Of a stretch of 64,000 nt of DNA, positions 27,701-42,700 are shown one piece after another (positions within the stretch are counted from its first letter, which is position 1; each line of letters opens with the position of its first letter). This stretch comes from Gorsachius magnificus (taxonomy: Eukaryota > Chordata > Aves > Pelecaniformes > Ardeidae). The notes under the pieces were generated by a model. It ran no database searches. It worked only from the letters and a program-made list of their open reading frames with translations, and was not told where the DNA came from. The position numbers were made by a program, and so were the translations under genes. The stretch lies in the NCBI GenBank assembly GCA_034008185.1, contig CM067081.1, forward strand, positions 86,324,765 to 86,388,764. Reading direction: 5' to 3'.

Positions 27701-30700
27701 TGGACTGGTTTTAGCGCTTGTATAAACTGTTTTTGGGGAACCAGAGTGCTGTGAAATCAAAATCACCATCCTGGTAAGAGAATTTAGACAATGCGTTCAT
27801 GTAGCACACAGATATTGCATTTTCTGATACAATGTGGGCAATGATCTGTAACAGAGTTTATTGAAACAAGGCTATACACAGTTCGTTGTCACATGTAGTA
27901 GTCTACAACTGAAATTTGTCTTCTATTGACTGCTGCTAGGTAACAACATAAGCAGCATCAGAAACACATTAAATGGACATAAGAACAGAAGTAAGCATCC
28001 ACATTAAAAAGAGTAATCATTAATCACTCAAGATATTAATTCACACTGATAAAAGAATGAGTTAGCAATGCTGCCATGAGAATGAGTTTTTCTTGTTTAT
28101 TCACACCTCATGAACACAGGAGTGAATAAGGTAAAATAAAATAAAACAAATTGAAGACTAGCAGAGGAGATGAAGATGGTATCACAAAAATATGCATGCA
28201 AGTAAAAAAAAAAAAAAATGCCCCAGGAAGGCAATTGAATGGATCCAGTCTGATCACGGGAATCAAGGGATGACACAGAAGCAAATGACAGCAGACAGAA
28301 GCAGAGCATCAGAAGTGCTAGTGGCTGTGGACTACAGCAGTGACGAGAGGCTGCGTTCCCAGGGAGCTCTTCGAGTCCCCCTCCAGCAGGAACAGCAGCA
28401 GGCTTGGAGCAAGGAGGAAAGAGATCTACTTACAAAGCTTTAGTAAAGCTAATGAAATGTAGCTTGAGTCCAGTGGGCCCAGCAAATTTGGGTGGGGAAC
28501 AGATGACCAACAATAAAAGCTTATTAAAGACGTATCCAGTGCACGGGGTGCTGAGAGTACGGTGTTCAGTGTCCCTGATCACTGGCTCTAAGCACACTCC
28601 CCAATTCTACTGTTTTCAGGGTTACATCTCTCTTCTTGGTGTAGGCAGTTTTGTGAATCACCCAATGAACAATGCTAATATGTGACACCACAAATCTTTC
28701 TGTTTCTGATGTCCTCTATTTTTCTTACGATTTATACTAAAATCTTTCATCTACAGTTTTTTAAACACAGGCCTGAACTTCAACCACATATTTAGGTAAG
28801 ATAAGCTGATAAGAAACAGATTAAGAATTCCCTTAAACTTCCTGAGATACATAAAAAGAAATATTACAACACTAGTATCTGCTTCGCAATGCTTGATTTA
28901 TGAATAAAAACATAAGTGAATTAGTGGGTATTTGCATCAGTGTCCTTCATAGTTAGTAAATAAACAAATGTGGTATCCGTGAAATCCACTGGAGCAAACT
29001 GTCAAAGTTATTCTTCAGAACAACAATGCTCCTAAAGAAAAAAAAAAAAAATCATAACTATCTTCAAGAAACCATAACTTCAGAATGCACATTAATTATT
29101 TTTTTTTTGCATGTCCACATGGTCCTTTAAAGGAAAGAATACAAATTTTTTTACAGGGAAACAATTATGGTAAAATTTGAAGTATATTTGAAAACTAGGA
29201 ACCCTTTGCAGCTTTCACTTAAGCTAAAACAAAAGGCACAACACTCTCAACTTTAATATACCTTCTACTACCAGAAACTGGGAGAGGGAATAGCTCAAGG
29301 CAATAAAGCACAGTAGTAACTACCAGCAGAACTGTTAAGGTAGTTTTTCAGCACAGTTTGTTATACCAGCCAACTGTCAGTGCCTTCCATTAGATCCTAA
29401 ACAGAAGCCAATTTTAGTGTAAAACCACTGACAACATTCGTGATGTTATGGCTCTGACAATGCATCGAGTTTTATTAAAATCTCACTGCTCTAAAATCAT
29501 GCTATTCTGTAAGAATCACCTTTTCTTTAAAAAAAAAAAAAGTTTTTCCAATCACAACCACATAGTAAAATGCAATAATATAACCAGAAGTTGCCTTAGA
29601 AGATAAAAGTCAAATGAGACATAAACATGCAACTTTTTTTCTAAATTTAAGAATTTCTGGTTGAAACCAAGAGCATTGCAGTTCAACCTCTCCAAGTTTG
29701 CAATACTATAGCATGAACTTTGCTAATTTCACTGGTTTGCTAAGGGGCCAGAATTGGTCACAAAAGTAAAAAACAAATAGGTAGTAATGATTTATCCCAC
29801 AATATAGACTTGTATATATTATAATCACATTAAATAGCATTTTAAAAACCATTTCACATATATCAGACTAAGCTTAACTTCTTGTAGATTAAAACCAAGT
29901 GCTGCACTTTTATATAGATACTAAGATTAACTGTAATAGTTTAGAAATTGCTTACAAAGCATCTTTAAGAAGGAAGGTTGTCCTTATAAGGTGCAATCAA
30001 CTTTTGCACAAGAATTCAGTTGTGGCTGGAGTCTGGCTACAAGTTTCAGCCTACCTCCTGCTTCAGGAGAGGCAACACAAGCATGCATGCTGCAGGTCTG
30101 AAACTTTGATACAGTGAGGGCACTTCCCTTGGAAAGACTGTTTAGTTCACAGGCCAAAGGAATTGAGAACGCAAGGACAGGAAATTTAAGAATTAGATTA
30201 GGTATGAATCCTCATATTAATTTGGGGAAAAAAAGATTTTATTCTGTTCAGATATAGTAAGCACTGAAGAAAAACACCTGAGATTTGGGGGGGTTTATTA
30301 ATTATTATAAAAGTGGAGAAAGAAGACAACTTTAATATTGGCCAAATAATTTCTAATTCACTATTTTAAAAGGATTATTATCTTGGGAAGACAACAGAGA
30401 AAATTAGATTCTGATTCTGGTGTATTATCCATCCACACCCACTCTGATTATAAGAGCAATTCTGAAAACCTGGGCATCAAATGGCAAAAATTCTGCAATG
30501 TGCTCATCCATTGTTTGTCTGCTTGCTCAGGAAAACAAAAGGACTGTGGTAAAGTGGCAATTACAGACACGTGTTGTGTTAACAAAAACAGGGCAACACT
30601 TCTAATTTGTGTTCTCAGACCGAGCTTGTCATTTGCCTTTTAATCAGTGTGGCTTTAATCTTACCGTCATCTGCCACCGGTTTTATGTTACAAAATGATC

Positions 30701-33700
30701 TCTTGTTGAGAAAGGCACACCACACACCAAAATCTATCAGTTCTGCTCCTCTCACCTAGCAAAATGGAAGGTGAGGAAAAAAAGCTGAACAATTGGGGCC
30801 CTTACAAAAGCCAACATTATCAGAATGGCATACACAAGGGGGAAAAGTCAGACCTTTCTTCTGCCGTTTCTTCCTTCCTGTGTGTCAAATCTTGCTCTGG
30901 AAAGCAGTTTCACATCCTTCCCCATGAAGTCATTCTGCTCTGTGAATGTGAATACTGTGAGTGCTGAAGAAGTAATTTTAACTATGTATTAGCGGAGCAG
31001 AAGCAGCATTCTTGGCTAAGGAAGGCCGGCTGTTAAACAACTTTCCTGAAAGGACCAGGCAAATTCCTGCTGTTGCTAGGAAACCAAAACACTTCAATTT
31101 TCAGATAAGCCATTCCACTATATGGCAGCATTACTGACTGCAACAATTAGGACGATTGCTTTGCTCCACTTAACACACAAACACATTAAAACTGGCAGTG
31201 TCCCACCTCCAGAGACAAATCTGGGAACAGCTGTGTTAAGCAAAGTGGTCCAACTGGCACTTCACAGGCTGGATCCAGCTGACCCACTGCCTGTGTTTGG
31301 AAAGCAGGCGCATCCATATAGGGAAGGAGGAGGAGGAGGAGAAGGAGGAGTAAGAGTTGGCATCCAAGCCTGTTTCTAACCACAGCATTTGGGTGCTTGC
31401 TAGAGATTCCTTTCATGTGGCCCAGCAAGGCATCTCTTCCTTCCTACGCACCTAAAAAGTCTGGAGCACTCAAACTCAAGCCTCTCAGCTCCCAAGGCAA
31501 AAGGCTTAAATACAGCCATTTTTAAACAACCAGGCTGTAGCCTGGATTACACTCTGAAAGTGGAAATAAGGAAGCTGGTACACTTGTTTTTCATGTACAG
31601 ATCACAAAAGCACCTCATATGGCTCCCATTCCAACCACTGGGAGAACACCCAGTGGCCTAAAACAGTAGAGGAACGAGTACTTTTTCGATAGCCATCCTG
31701 CAGGCAGTGAAATGTGAAGTCCAAAGAAGCAGCCAGCAGAATAATCCAGTGTGGAAGAAAGAGAGGCGCAGGGAGTTGGAGTGAAACCAGTAATGAATGC
31801 AACCAGTACAGCAATATGTACACAGAGCCTGAAAGCATTTTAATGTAGGCAAGGAATACAAAAACCATATTTATTTTAAATATTTACTTTAGTCATAAGC
31901 AGAAATAAACTTCTTGTTCGTGAGATCAGTTCTCACATGTAACCTTTTGACCTTTCCATTTCAAATATCAGCCTTTGGCAACAACATTTGAAAATTTTAG
32001 TCTTAGGCTATCTTAGTAACACATAAATATATATATTCACTGTAACATATATACATATATTTTTTAAAAACATTCACTGGTAATTCCCATCCAGCAAAAT
32101 CAACCCTCAGGATACAGTGAAAATCATACAACCATCCAAAACAGCAGAATGGACAAGACTGGGGGCTCAGTGCTCATCTCTGGCTTTCATAATTCTGTAT
32201 GAGTGGCCATTTCATACAACAAACTCCACAACAGGGTTACATTCAGACCCAAACATTACAGCCACTAATCATGTTAGCACTGTGGTGTTACTTTACAGTT
32301 GTACTCAGGTACCACATCTTTCATCTGTCCTCTGGCACGTGGAACACACATTAAAAATAGAACTCAAACATATTTTTCATGCTCCAGTGGCATTTGCTGC
32401 AACTCAGGAGAAACTACTATCTAAAACTATTCACTTTTCTAAACTATGACAAAGTACTTGTGGCATATTTACAATTGATACATATTCCTTAATATAAAAA
32501 TAACCATCTGTTCCAAAAATCAAATCATGCAAGAAACTGCACTTGAGTTAAAAGGAACAGAACACATTACAGCAGGTGCATAGTAGCAGACAGATGCTCT
32601 GTCACTGCAGCTAATCAGTCCTGTGAGTGGTATCAACTACCAGCTTTCCGCTAGCCTCCTGGAAAAGTACTTTAAGAAAATGTTAGACTTTACAACAACT
32701 GAAAGAAATAAAGGTTAAAAACTTAATTTCATGAAAACTCACTTTTTACACATCATATAATAAAACACACTTGCATCTGTAACTAAAAAAATCCAATTCT
32801 GTAATTAGTATAAAAGACTCTGGGCTGAGATAGTACACACACAAACACTTCTTAGATATGGTCACCCACACTGTTTTGTACTCATATTTCTTGGGTGCCA
32901 AAACAAAGTACTTAAATTTACAGTGGCTGTTATTTAAACCTTGTAAACGTGCACCCAAGAGAAGTGAAAAGAAAACAGCCCATATCTTAAGGGTAGCTTG
33001 TAACAAACTCAATGCCTTTGAGAGAAGAAAATTCCTAATATTTTACCTAAATTATTCCCTTCTATCATCCAATTGTACCTCTGCATGAGTTACAACTCAG
33101 TCTCTGATTTAGCATCTGTAGTATTCCATCTGCAAAATAGCTAAGCATCTACAGAACAATTAATATGGCTGAATACTACCTCAAAATAAGGCAAAATAAG
33201 GCTCTCCCCATGTGCTCATTCAATTTTTATACCCAAATGAATACTAAAGAAGCAGCATTCAAAACTTCTTAAAGACTATTTAAATAATCTACATTTGTTT
33301 CCTTCTTTGTTATTCACAGACATCAGGCAAATGAAGATTCCAGAAGTCACTTTTCACTTTTTCCCCAAACTCATTATCACTGATTGAAAAAGGCTTCAAA
33401 TCTATGTATCCAAGACACCACAAAAATACTTAGTCATCACAGATGATTTGAGAAAGATACCTGCTCAATAATTTTCCTCATTTATATACTCTTGGTATAT
33501 TAAAAAATTTGGCATAGATGCTAGACAGCCATAATGAGATGTCTCACATCATGCACACTTTTCACTATGCCAGGTCATTAAGGATAACATTATTTCCTAA
33601 AATTTCTCTGCAAGCCAAAGAGCCTACTAATTCTACAGAATCTGTCATTTCTCTGCCCTATTTAACAGCAGAGTGGAAAAGAAACAGCGGAGTAAATTAA

Positions 33701-36700
33701 AAAGAGGTCCTTCACACTTGCCTGCCGCACTAGCAGTGTGCCAAGCGTCACATGAGACTATTTCCACTGCAATGTTTACTACAGCTGAGCTTAGCCAGCT
33801 GAGAGAGCATTCAGAAGAAACACCCCAACCCTGAACCTAATTTGAACCTTGCCCATAGTTTGGGGGCAAAAATGAGAAAGGTGAACTTTCTTTAACTTTC
33901 CTACACCTCTGCACTTCCTACACTGGGTCATAAAAGGCAACGGAAGTATCAAAAAAAAGATCACTTGTGGGATAATCTGGCCTGAATGAAATTAAGAAGC
34001 GTACAAAATTCAACAAGAAAGGCTGTCCCTTCCTCCCCGACTGCAGGCAAATCAATTTCTAGGCCAAGGAGGATAAGCTCCAAACAAGGAGAATAAGCTC
34101 CAAACTTTTAGACTTTTATCCAAACTAAACCACTTGAGAATCACTTATCATTTAATGTTGAATACCTTGGCTGGGGAGCAGTAAAAAACTGCCAAGTCTG
34201 CACATCTCCAAGAGGTTGCACACTGGCCAACAACATATATGAAAAACATTTGAAAAAATAAAATTATGCTGAGCTTTATCTTCTGCCCAAAGAAATGTAA
34301 GAGATAAGAAAAGTAAACAAAATAAAAGGCACTACAATGGAAATAAAAAATATTTCAGTACAACTAAAGTTCATAAGTCTGGGCTAAGCTGAGACCTTTA
34401 TTCTTTCAAGAATTAAAAATATAGCATACAAAGATATACGAGACTTTCCTACTCTGAATTTCTTATTCTTCCCAAATACTTTTTTTTAAAAAAACAAACA
34501 TCAAGAGGCTTGTCCACCATTAGCACTGGGAACTTGTATGTACCAAACCGAGGTATCCCACCTCATAACTAGATTACAGATTTCCTCTTTATGTTGACAG
34601 ACTCCCAGACTGTCATTTAAGACCCACATAATAGCACAATAAATTATGCACAGAGAAATGTTAATTGAGGAAAGGCAGTATTATTAAAGTGCAAATGAAT
34701 ATAAAGTTTATATAAAGCCACAGCATCCTCCATAAGCCAAGAGACTTGCACTCACTTATAGATACAGAGTTCTTGATTTAATATTCTGGATTCTGGGCAG
34801 ATGTGGATTCAATCTGCTATTTTTAACTTTCCTGTAAACAGTACAAGCTTTATGTGCCAGCCTAGAAGACTGCATGTGCTACTGAAAAAATCCTTATGTA
34901 CCACTGAATGATGTAATTTCAAAAATGGGCAACATTCATTAAAAAATGAGAAAAATCTATTTCAAGGCACTAAGTAGTGATCAATAAAATCTAGAATTTC
35001 CATAGAAGCTGGCCTTTCCAAAGCAAGTCACAATCATTATCTACTTAAATCTTTAACTATCCTATAAATACAGTACACATTATTACTTCCAGCATGCAGC
35101 CATGTTAAGCATGAACACAGCTTGTTTGTTATCACAGCAGGTCCATTCTAGATTTCCCTGCTTTAATCAAGATTATAACTAAAAGTAGGATACCTACACC
35201 TAATTATCATAGGATCTCTGTAGAGTCAGAGGAATATTAGTACTTCCACATTGTGATTCACCAGACACAATGAATCACATGAAATTGTGATTTTACAACA
35301 AGCCTCTAAACAAGGTCTCCAGCATTTATTAAATGTAGCGTAGGATGGTTCACCTCAAACTATATATGTATATAAAGTTGTCAGAAGATGAATCACAGCA
35401 TTGATGCTGACAATACCTCAGTTTAAGTACTTGATGGTGTGTTTTTTCTCTTTTTAATAAATTCCAAGATAGCTTCTTCCATGTAAATTTAACTCTACAA
35501 GTATTGTTTTGAGGCTGATTTCTTGTGACATTCGATTTATCACACAGCTGAATCCACAGCTGAAGTATTTACACTGCTGTTCAAATCAGCAGTCTATGAG
35601 TACTTTCACTGTCCAAAGTCCAAAACAGACTTCATGAAATCTCTGGCACATCTTGACACAGCATCCTTTTCTTCTTATTTTGGGGAAAGACCATAGTCAG
35701 ATTTGGGGATGATCAACAAAGAATAAAAAAAACCAAAATTAAAACAAAACAACAACAAAAAAAGAGGCTGCAGAAGCAGTGAGCATCTTTATTAATATGC
35801 AAGTTTTTCTACTAAGTAAATTTTCCCTTTTGAAGATTTCTGAATTCTGTGTATTGCACCTTCTGTAGAGAGGATGGGTGCCAAGCCATAATACTGCTTT
35901 ATGCCAGGTTCACGCGCATTTACCCTTGGGCCACTTCTCTGCATTGCCCCAGTGATCACAGTGTAATGCATTATAATTCATATACCAGAATTCAGCACTG
36001 AAAAAAAACCCTAAAGTTTGTTATATTAGTCACTCTGAAAATTAGTTTACAACTTTAAACTGGCAGAAAAAGCCAATTGCAAATGATTGGAAGAACTTAC
36101 AGGCCTATGTAAGTAAGGCTTGAGCCATGGAGCGGGGAGAACACTGAACTTTGTATTGCTGGAGTCCTTGTACTGGTTTTACAACCACAGTTTCAGATGC
36201 AATGAGGAAAAAAGAAATACATTAATTACTGCAGTGAAGTTTTCAGATGGCAAGCAGTTTCTAAGAAAATGTTTTGGAAATGTGTGTTACCACGTCATCC
36301 AAACTCTGTACAGAGTCCTGAGGCATTTTGATGCACATGGGTTGTGTGCCTTCAGTGGAATCTTCCCATCAGTTCTGATACTGCCTAATTTCACTTGATT
36401 AAACTAGCCTTCGTTCAAATATAAAGTTCTCATAATCACAGCAGTGGTATGTGACAGACTGTATGTAAAAAATCAGCATCACTGGGATGTAGTTTGGTAA
36501 CTGAATAGATCTCATGATTATCTTATGACCAACCTCAAAGATAGGCAAGAAGACAGAACGTAGTTCCCTCTATTATGCAGCTTCCAAAGAAAGGATGTTA
36601 CTAGTCAAATACCCTGACTTCTGCTGGAGAATACCTGGAGTCAGTGCTCTGACAGATTCTCACGCAGTTGTGGACCAAGCCAGAAAACTGAGTCTGTGCT

Positions 36701-39700
36701 TTTACAGCACAGCTCTTATTTGTGGCCAGGCCAGCCACAAGGCTGCCTCTGCACCGTTAGAACCACGTTTTCTACTGTGTTCTGGACTGCAGTTGTGACT
36801 ATGAGACACCCAGGCTATCGGATGATGTCAAATGCTGTGGGCATTTACTGCTTTTTTCTGTCAGAACTAGAGTTTGGCTGCTGTTCATGAGCTGGAATAA
36901 AGTATTGGGCTTGCAAGACGACTAAATCGGCATATTTTTCAAAGGGTTTATTAAAAGCGTTCAGGGAATATGACAACAGCGAGTATTTTCATGTGCTCCA
37001 GAAGGAGGAAGGGATCAATTTGACATATTGCAGCATTCATTTTTCATGAATCCTTAAAGGCTTATCAGCTTTGATGAAACACAAGTCAAAGTTAGGGTTG
37101 AGCAACTACCATGGTCAGACCTGAGGCCCCACAGATCTATTAAACAGACAGGATAGAATAGCAACTGCCACAACTTTCAGGGACTATAAGGTGGAAACTC
37201 AAATTTGAAGTCATACTGAAACAAAAGGATCAACAGTATATTGCTAGGTTGTACCTCGTGAACAAATCATGGTGGGAGTATGCATAGATTTAAAATCCTA
37301 AATTCTGAGTATCCATCTTTAAAATTGTCCAAAGTACCAAAAGTTAAGGAAATCAACCTTCTCAGAAGTTGCATTGTACCTTCTCAGAGGCAATCATTAC
37401 TGCAAAACAGGGAATCTGAAGAGGCATTAAAGGGTGGTAATAATAATAATAATAATGCATTCTTTTGTGCCCTGATTGCAAGGCAGAAAGTCAAGGCAGT
37501 TTCTGGCTTTCCAAAACCAATATGAAGATTTACCTAGTTTTGTTCTGTAGCTATTATAATAAGCAAAAAGGTAAGCTTATCAACTCCCAACCTTAATTAC
37601 CATGAAAACAAAAAGTCCATCTCAACCATTTTCCTTTCATTCTGATTCAGATACTTTCTCCACCTGACAACAAGCCATAATTTGTCAGCTATCTTAAGGC
37701 CCATGAACAGTACCAGTAGGAAAGGGCACAATGTCTGGCTTTGAGTTTGGTAATCATGTCCTTTTCTGAAACTGGGTTTAAAAAGACTGAAGCATGTCAA
37801 GCATCCGTTTATAAGGAAAATTTCTGAAACAAATAACTGTTCCAAAAAAGACAGAGATGATGCTGACAAAAGCAGTCAGTTACTCTGTTAAACAGGATTG
37901 CGCACACAAGAAGCTCTGCTAAGTAAGGAAGCCTGGTGCCAAACAGTAATGCCATTGTAAACATTAGCTTTTCCCCTGCAAATTTTTATTATTGACTAAG
38001 ATCAGAGCAGCAGAGAAGACTGGTCTAGCACTGTTGGAAAGCAACACAGAGAGAATACAGCCTTATACTGTTTTCTTTTACCAATTCCAGTTTCATCTTG
38101 TCACTCTCAGAACAAAGGCAAAACTAACAAGAAATCTGTCCCCTCAACAAATGCACAAATTAGCAGAATTAAAAAAATATTTTTTTTAATAATTTTTCTT
38201 TCTTCAGCTGCTGTGAGTGAAAGGCAGCAATAGGAGAGTTAATGCAGATAGTCTCATCTGAGTGAAATTATTATGAGCAGATATTTTTCTGCATTAGACA
38301 AAACCTACAGCCTTTCTGCAATTGCTAAGGAAAGACACTTGATTCAATACAATTTCTTCTGACTGAGCTAGCTACTAAATATTTGTAACAAATTTAAAGG
38401 CAGGGAGGAGAGGGGATCGTAATCAAGTGGCAAATAAGCCACTATCCCAAGCGTAAACAAAGTAACTCCCCTGTTGTTTTTTGGACAATCAGTTTCATGA
38501 ATCTGCAACTCTGTTTTTGACACGCCTGGAGGCAATGGAGTACCACAATTCATAGAAAGCACTGCTGACACCAGTAGGAAACTGTAGAATTTTAGGGAAA
38601 ACTCATTATCATGCTGATTTACATGGCAGTTTGTTTGGTTTTTTTCCAGAACTAATGTGTTTTGGGCTTAGACTTCAAAAGCTTTATATATTATGTGAAC
38701 GACATTTCTCAAATTGTTGAGAGGCCAATGACCATCAGCGGCTGAGCTACAGTTCTGTGCATGAAGGCATGTTTTCCTAAACGGGAGAAGAAAAAACATA
38801 AACAGCAGAGAGTCTAGGCACTTCCTACCATAACTTGATATAAAATGAAACAAAAAAAGATTATACTGAGTGAAACAGGGTTAAAAAGCACTCTGAAATT
38901 ATTCTATTTACAATTACCCTTTATTTCTTTCTTTAAAGAGATACTGAATTTTTAAACATAATTTAAGCATAAAAGCAGTGTATACTACAGTACACTATAT
39001 GCACACAAGCTCAACTATGATAAACTAGAGTACTTCCCTTAATACTGGATTTAGCTATACCATCCCAGATCAGCAGAAAGCTAAGGACATAGTCTTAACA
39101 GTGTCATTACTGTTTTGGATTTGTGCCTGTCATCAGAGCCTGCTTCAGTCAATGAAAGATTATGCTTACCAAGGCTGGGATCATGTACTTTCAATGTAAT
39201 AAAAGCTGGGGTACATTTTTTGAAGTTGTGAATCCCATTTGGCTTTGAGCTTCAAGGCATAACTGTTGTTAAACTACTGACCTAGACCAAAGTTTAAATG
39301 CTCAGAAGCTTTACCAGAGAATATCTGAAAAGTTTCAATTCTACCACCTCGAATGCCACAGCAGAATCATTTACCTTGTCAGGCTGAATATTACAAAGGA
39401 TAAAAATAGCAAGCACAATTTACCATGACACAGTGATCCAATATTTTGAAGTGTCAGAATTCATGTCCCAGCTTTAAGTCCCTCCTTGCAGACTACAGTG
39501 ATGCAGCTTTTGCTCCTTGCATGCCTCTAGAGCCACCCCAACCTCCCAGGAAAAGGTGAAGGTACTTGCAGCGCTCCTGAGAGAAAGAAGACAGGCTAGG
39601 TGAAATCATACTGTGGGACAAGTTTGGCCCATCAGCCAACAGCTGAATCACAGTGACCTCAGAAGAGACTGAAGCTACGCTGTTTATAGCAAGCCTGTGC

Positions 39701-42700
39701 CAGGGAGCAGGATAAAGCAACAGCTGCGCTCCCTCTTGGCTCAGCCTCCAGCACCCATACTGCTATTCAAAGGTAGCCTGAGGCTAAAGCAATTCACATC
39801 CATGCTGAAGTGCAAAGCAAACAGAGCCTACCATGTTCACAGATTTCACCTGCAAGTGGCAAACCATGCTGAGGTCCTCCTACACCTATCCTGACTATCT
39901 GATTTCAGCCACGTAACACGACTGCTGGGTGAAAAGAGGCAGCAGCTAGGCCAAGCAACCACCACCGGGGCTGCTCCTCCATGTGCACTGAAGTAGCAGT
40001 ATGCCCCGAGTATCAGTTGAACACAGGTTTGCAGCCAGCGCGGACAGCCAGCAAGTTTGAACCTTATAAGCAGAATATAGAGAAAGCCAAAAAATCTGGC
40101 GTTCTCGCCCAAGTTCTGCACCAACTCCCTACACATCAGAAGAGCTTTACCTCAAGCTTCTACATCTGGAAACCAGGAACATTAGTTACCTTTTTAACTA
40201 AGGAGTACATCAATATTTGTTAACATGCAAGTGTAATTTGACAACTAAAAAAAGCAATGTATGATTACACTGATAAAAGCAGGACATAACTGCAGAACAT
40301 AAAATGAGTCACCGCATACTGTCATAATTTGTCTATTTTATGGGAGGATGGAAATTAAAGCACTGTAAGTAACCCACATAAGCAAATATTTCCTTTTTTT
40401 ATTTTTTTTATTTTTTTTATTTAAACTTAATTTTGTGACCTCAGGTCTTAGAGAAACAATTCTTAAAAACCTACAAAGAATGTGCTACACACAGCACAGC
40501 AAGACCGAACAAGCATGCAATGACTGCAAAGGAGGTGAGTGGCCAGGACCCAGGCGGGCTCCCACATCAGCAGCCTCATGTGCCCACCCGGGTTGACTCA
40601 AGCCTGTCAGCCTCCCCTACAGCTTCTTTTCAGGAGCTCTCTGATGTCACCGAGAGTCAACTTGAAACGCAACAAGGCAGAACCAGAGATCTGCTTGCCA
40701 ACACCTCATGGTCAAATGGCACAGCAGATTCCTTCAGAATGACTTAGGAACTATATTGAAAAATATGTTTGTGTATCATTCTTAAAACAAAAAAGTGACC
40801 TTTAGAGTTTGCTGACTGGTACGCACAGGCAGCACATTTTTTTTTCCTATCAGTAATGAGAACTACATTTACTTATATGAAGAATTCCAGAAAACGCTGC
40901 AGAAAAGTTTCATTTCCCAAAAAACATTTAAGAAATATTTAAAAACAAAACAAAACCCACCTTAACTGCAGTGTTTTCAAGGGCTGTGAGACAGTAATTG
41001 GTCTTCAGATCAAAGGCAGCTCAAGATAGATGCAGTCATTCATCTCTTCAGAATAACCCTGAATGTTCAAATTTTCTAATTCTTTTGTAACAGGCGTAAA
41101 AGCCTCTGTCTAACAAAGTCTATTTAATGAGAATCAATAAGACTTTTAATCATACAGTGAAAAATATTACTTGCAGAGTAAATTGAAACAAAACAGAAAC
41201 ACACACAATTTGTATTATATTCGGAGAAAAGATTCCTTCTTAGCTGATTGAACACCTAGAAATCACCTGATGCGTTCCTAGCTACAAAACCCAGTAATAC
41301 AGGGTTCACAGTCAGATTCTGGGAAGCCTTCTCAGATTTAATATTTAAGCTCAGGAGGAGAGAAAGACAAGCTGAGAAAATGGACAGTTGTAGCATGGTT
41401 TGGTTTTCGGTTTTGTATTGTTTTGTTTCATGCAAGTAAGTTTCATGCAGAGGAAAGAACAGGGAAAAAACCAAACAACTGCATTCCTAATTTCTTTTTT
41501 CCTTGATCCAAAAGTCATGGCACAGAAGTGAGTCATTTGATATAGACAGTACATGCATATGCACTTAATCTCAGCTTGGAACAATGAAAGAAGTCCAAAT
41601 TTGCACTGTTAGCACCAGATTTTGAGAGATGCAACCAACTTCATTCAAAGCTTCATTAAAAGACAGGTCTCAGACTGGGTTTGAATTGTTGGTATTTCTT
41701 TCCATATGACCCATCACAACTAAAAAGAGATGTTCACTCCAAAAGCAGAAGTAATAGAACAGAATCTCTCTCTGTTAGAGAATCAAGGTATATTTCTTCT
41801 TTTTAACACCCTCATCCTTCTCTGAATACAGCTCTGATCTTGCATTTGGCCTGCAGCAATATACTGAAGAAAAGTTAATGAATTCCACCTAACCTAATTA
41901 TGGTTATTTATTTGCATAACCAATGTATGGTTATTTATCTGTATGTTTCTAAGTTTGTTCAACTGACATTAAAGGAGGCGTTTCACAGAACACATGCAAG
42001 TTGAACCTTTCAGGTTACACACAGAAAAAGCAATAGGGTTGATACAAAGCCATATTTCACAGGTGATAGGTAGAAAATAACATTTTCCGCTATTGAGCAA
42101 AACCATGCAAATCTCTGAATGCAAATAAGCATTTCTGCAATAAGACTGAATGTTGGAAGTTGACCCCAACTAGTATCATTAAAGCAAAATCCACCTCTTG
42201 AATGAAACACGTGTCACAGCAGCTAAGCTGTATCATACCTTTGTAACATATAGACCTGATGGATTGCATCAGGCTTGTTACTGTCATTTAAAACTCACCT
42301 CATACAAAAGGACTACAATACTGGTATATTACAGGGTCTTGTTATCACAATGTTTAGTTCAATGGCACAATGCAGAGCTTTGCTGGAGACACCAGCAGTC
42401 GCTCTAGATGTGCAGTACCACACAGAGATAAAAGATCAGGTCCCAATAGACCTGCTGTTGTATTGAAGCAGCACAGTATCCAACCTAGTCAGCCCTAGCC
42501 TCTCAAGCCATCGCCTCCCCATTCTGAAGATGGTTGGTTTGCTTTTCACATTTCTGTGTTCTGTGGTGTATACACTTCCTGAGATTTAAAGCAAATACAC
42601 CCCTAGCCATTGAGCCAGTTGCAGGGGAAAAGAAAGGAAAGAAAAAATATTAAGTATTCCAGAAAAACAGCAAACCCTGCCTGCTGAGGTAAGCATCAGA

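Noticed and set aside
30664..30754. A 91-base segment on the minus strand with pyrimidine-rich CTAG acceptor and GACG|GTAAGA donor.
   Set aside because: Read from exon 1 it meets a stop before its end, and its length would shift the frame of exon 2. No homology. Kept only as a possible cryptic exon.
31321..31350. Poly-Leu stretch in a minus-strand open frame.
   Set aside because: It is the translation of a GGA repeat.
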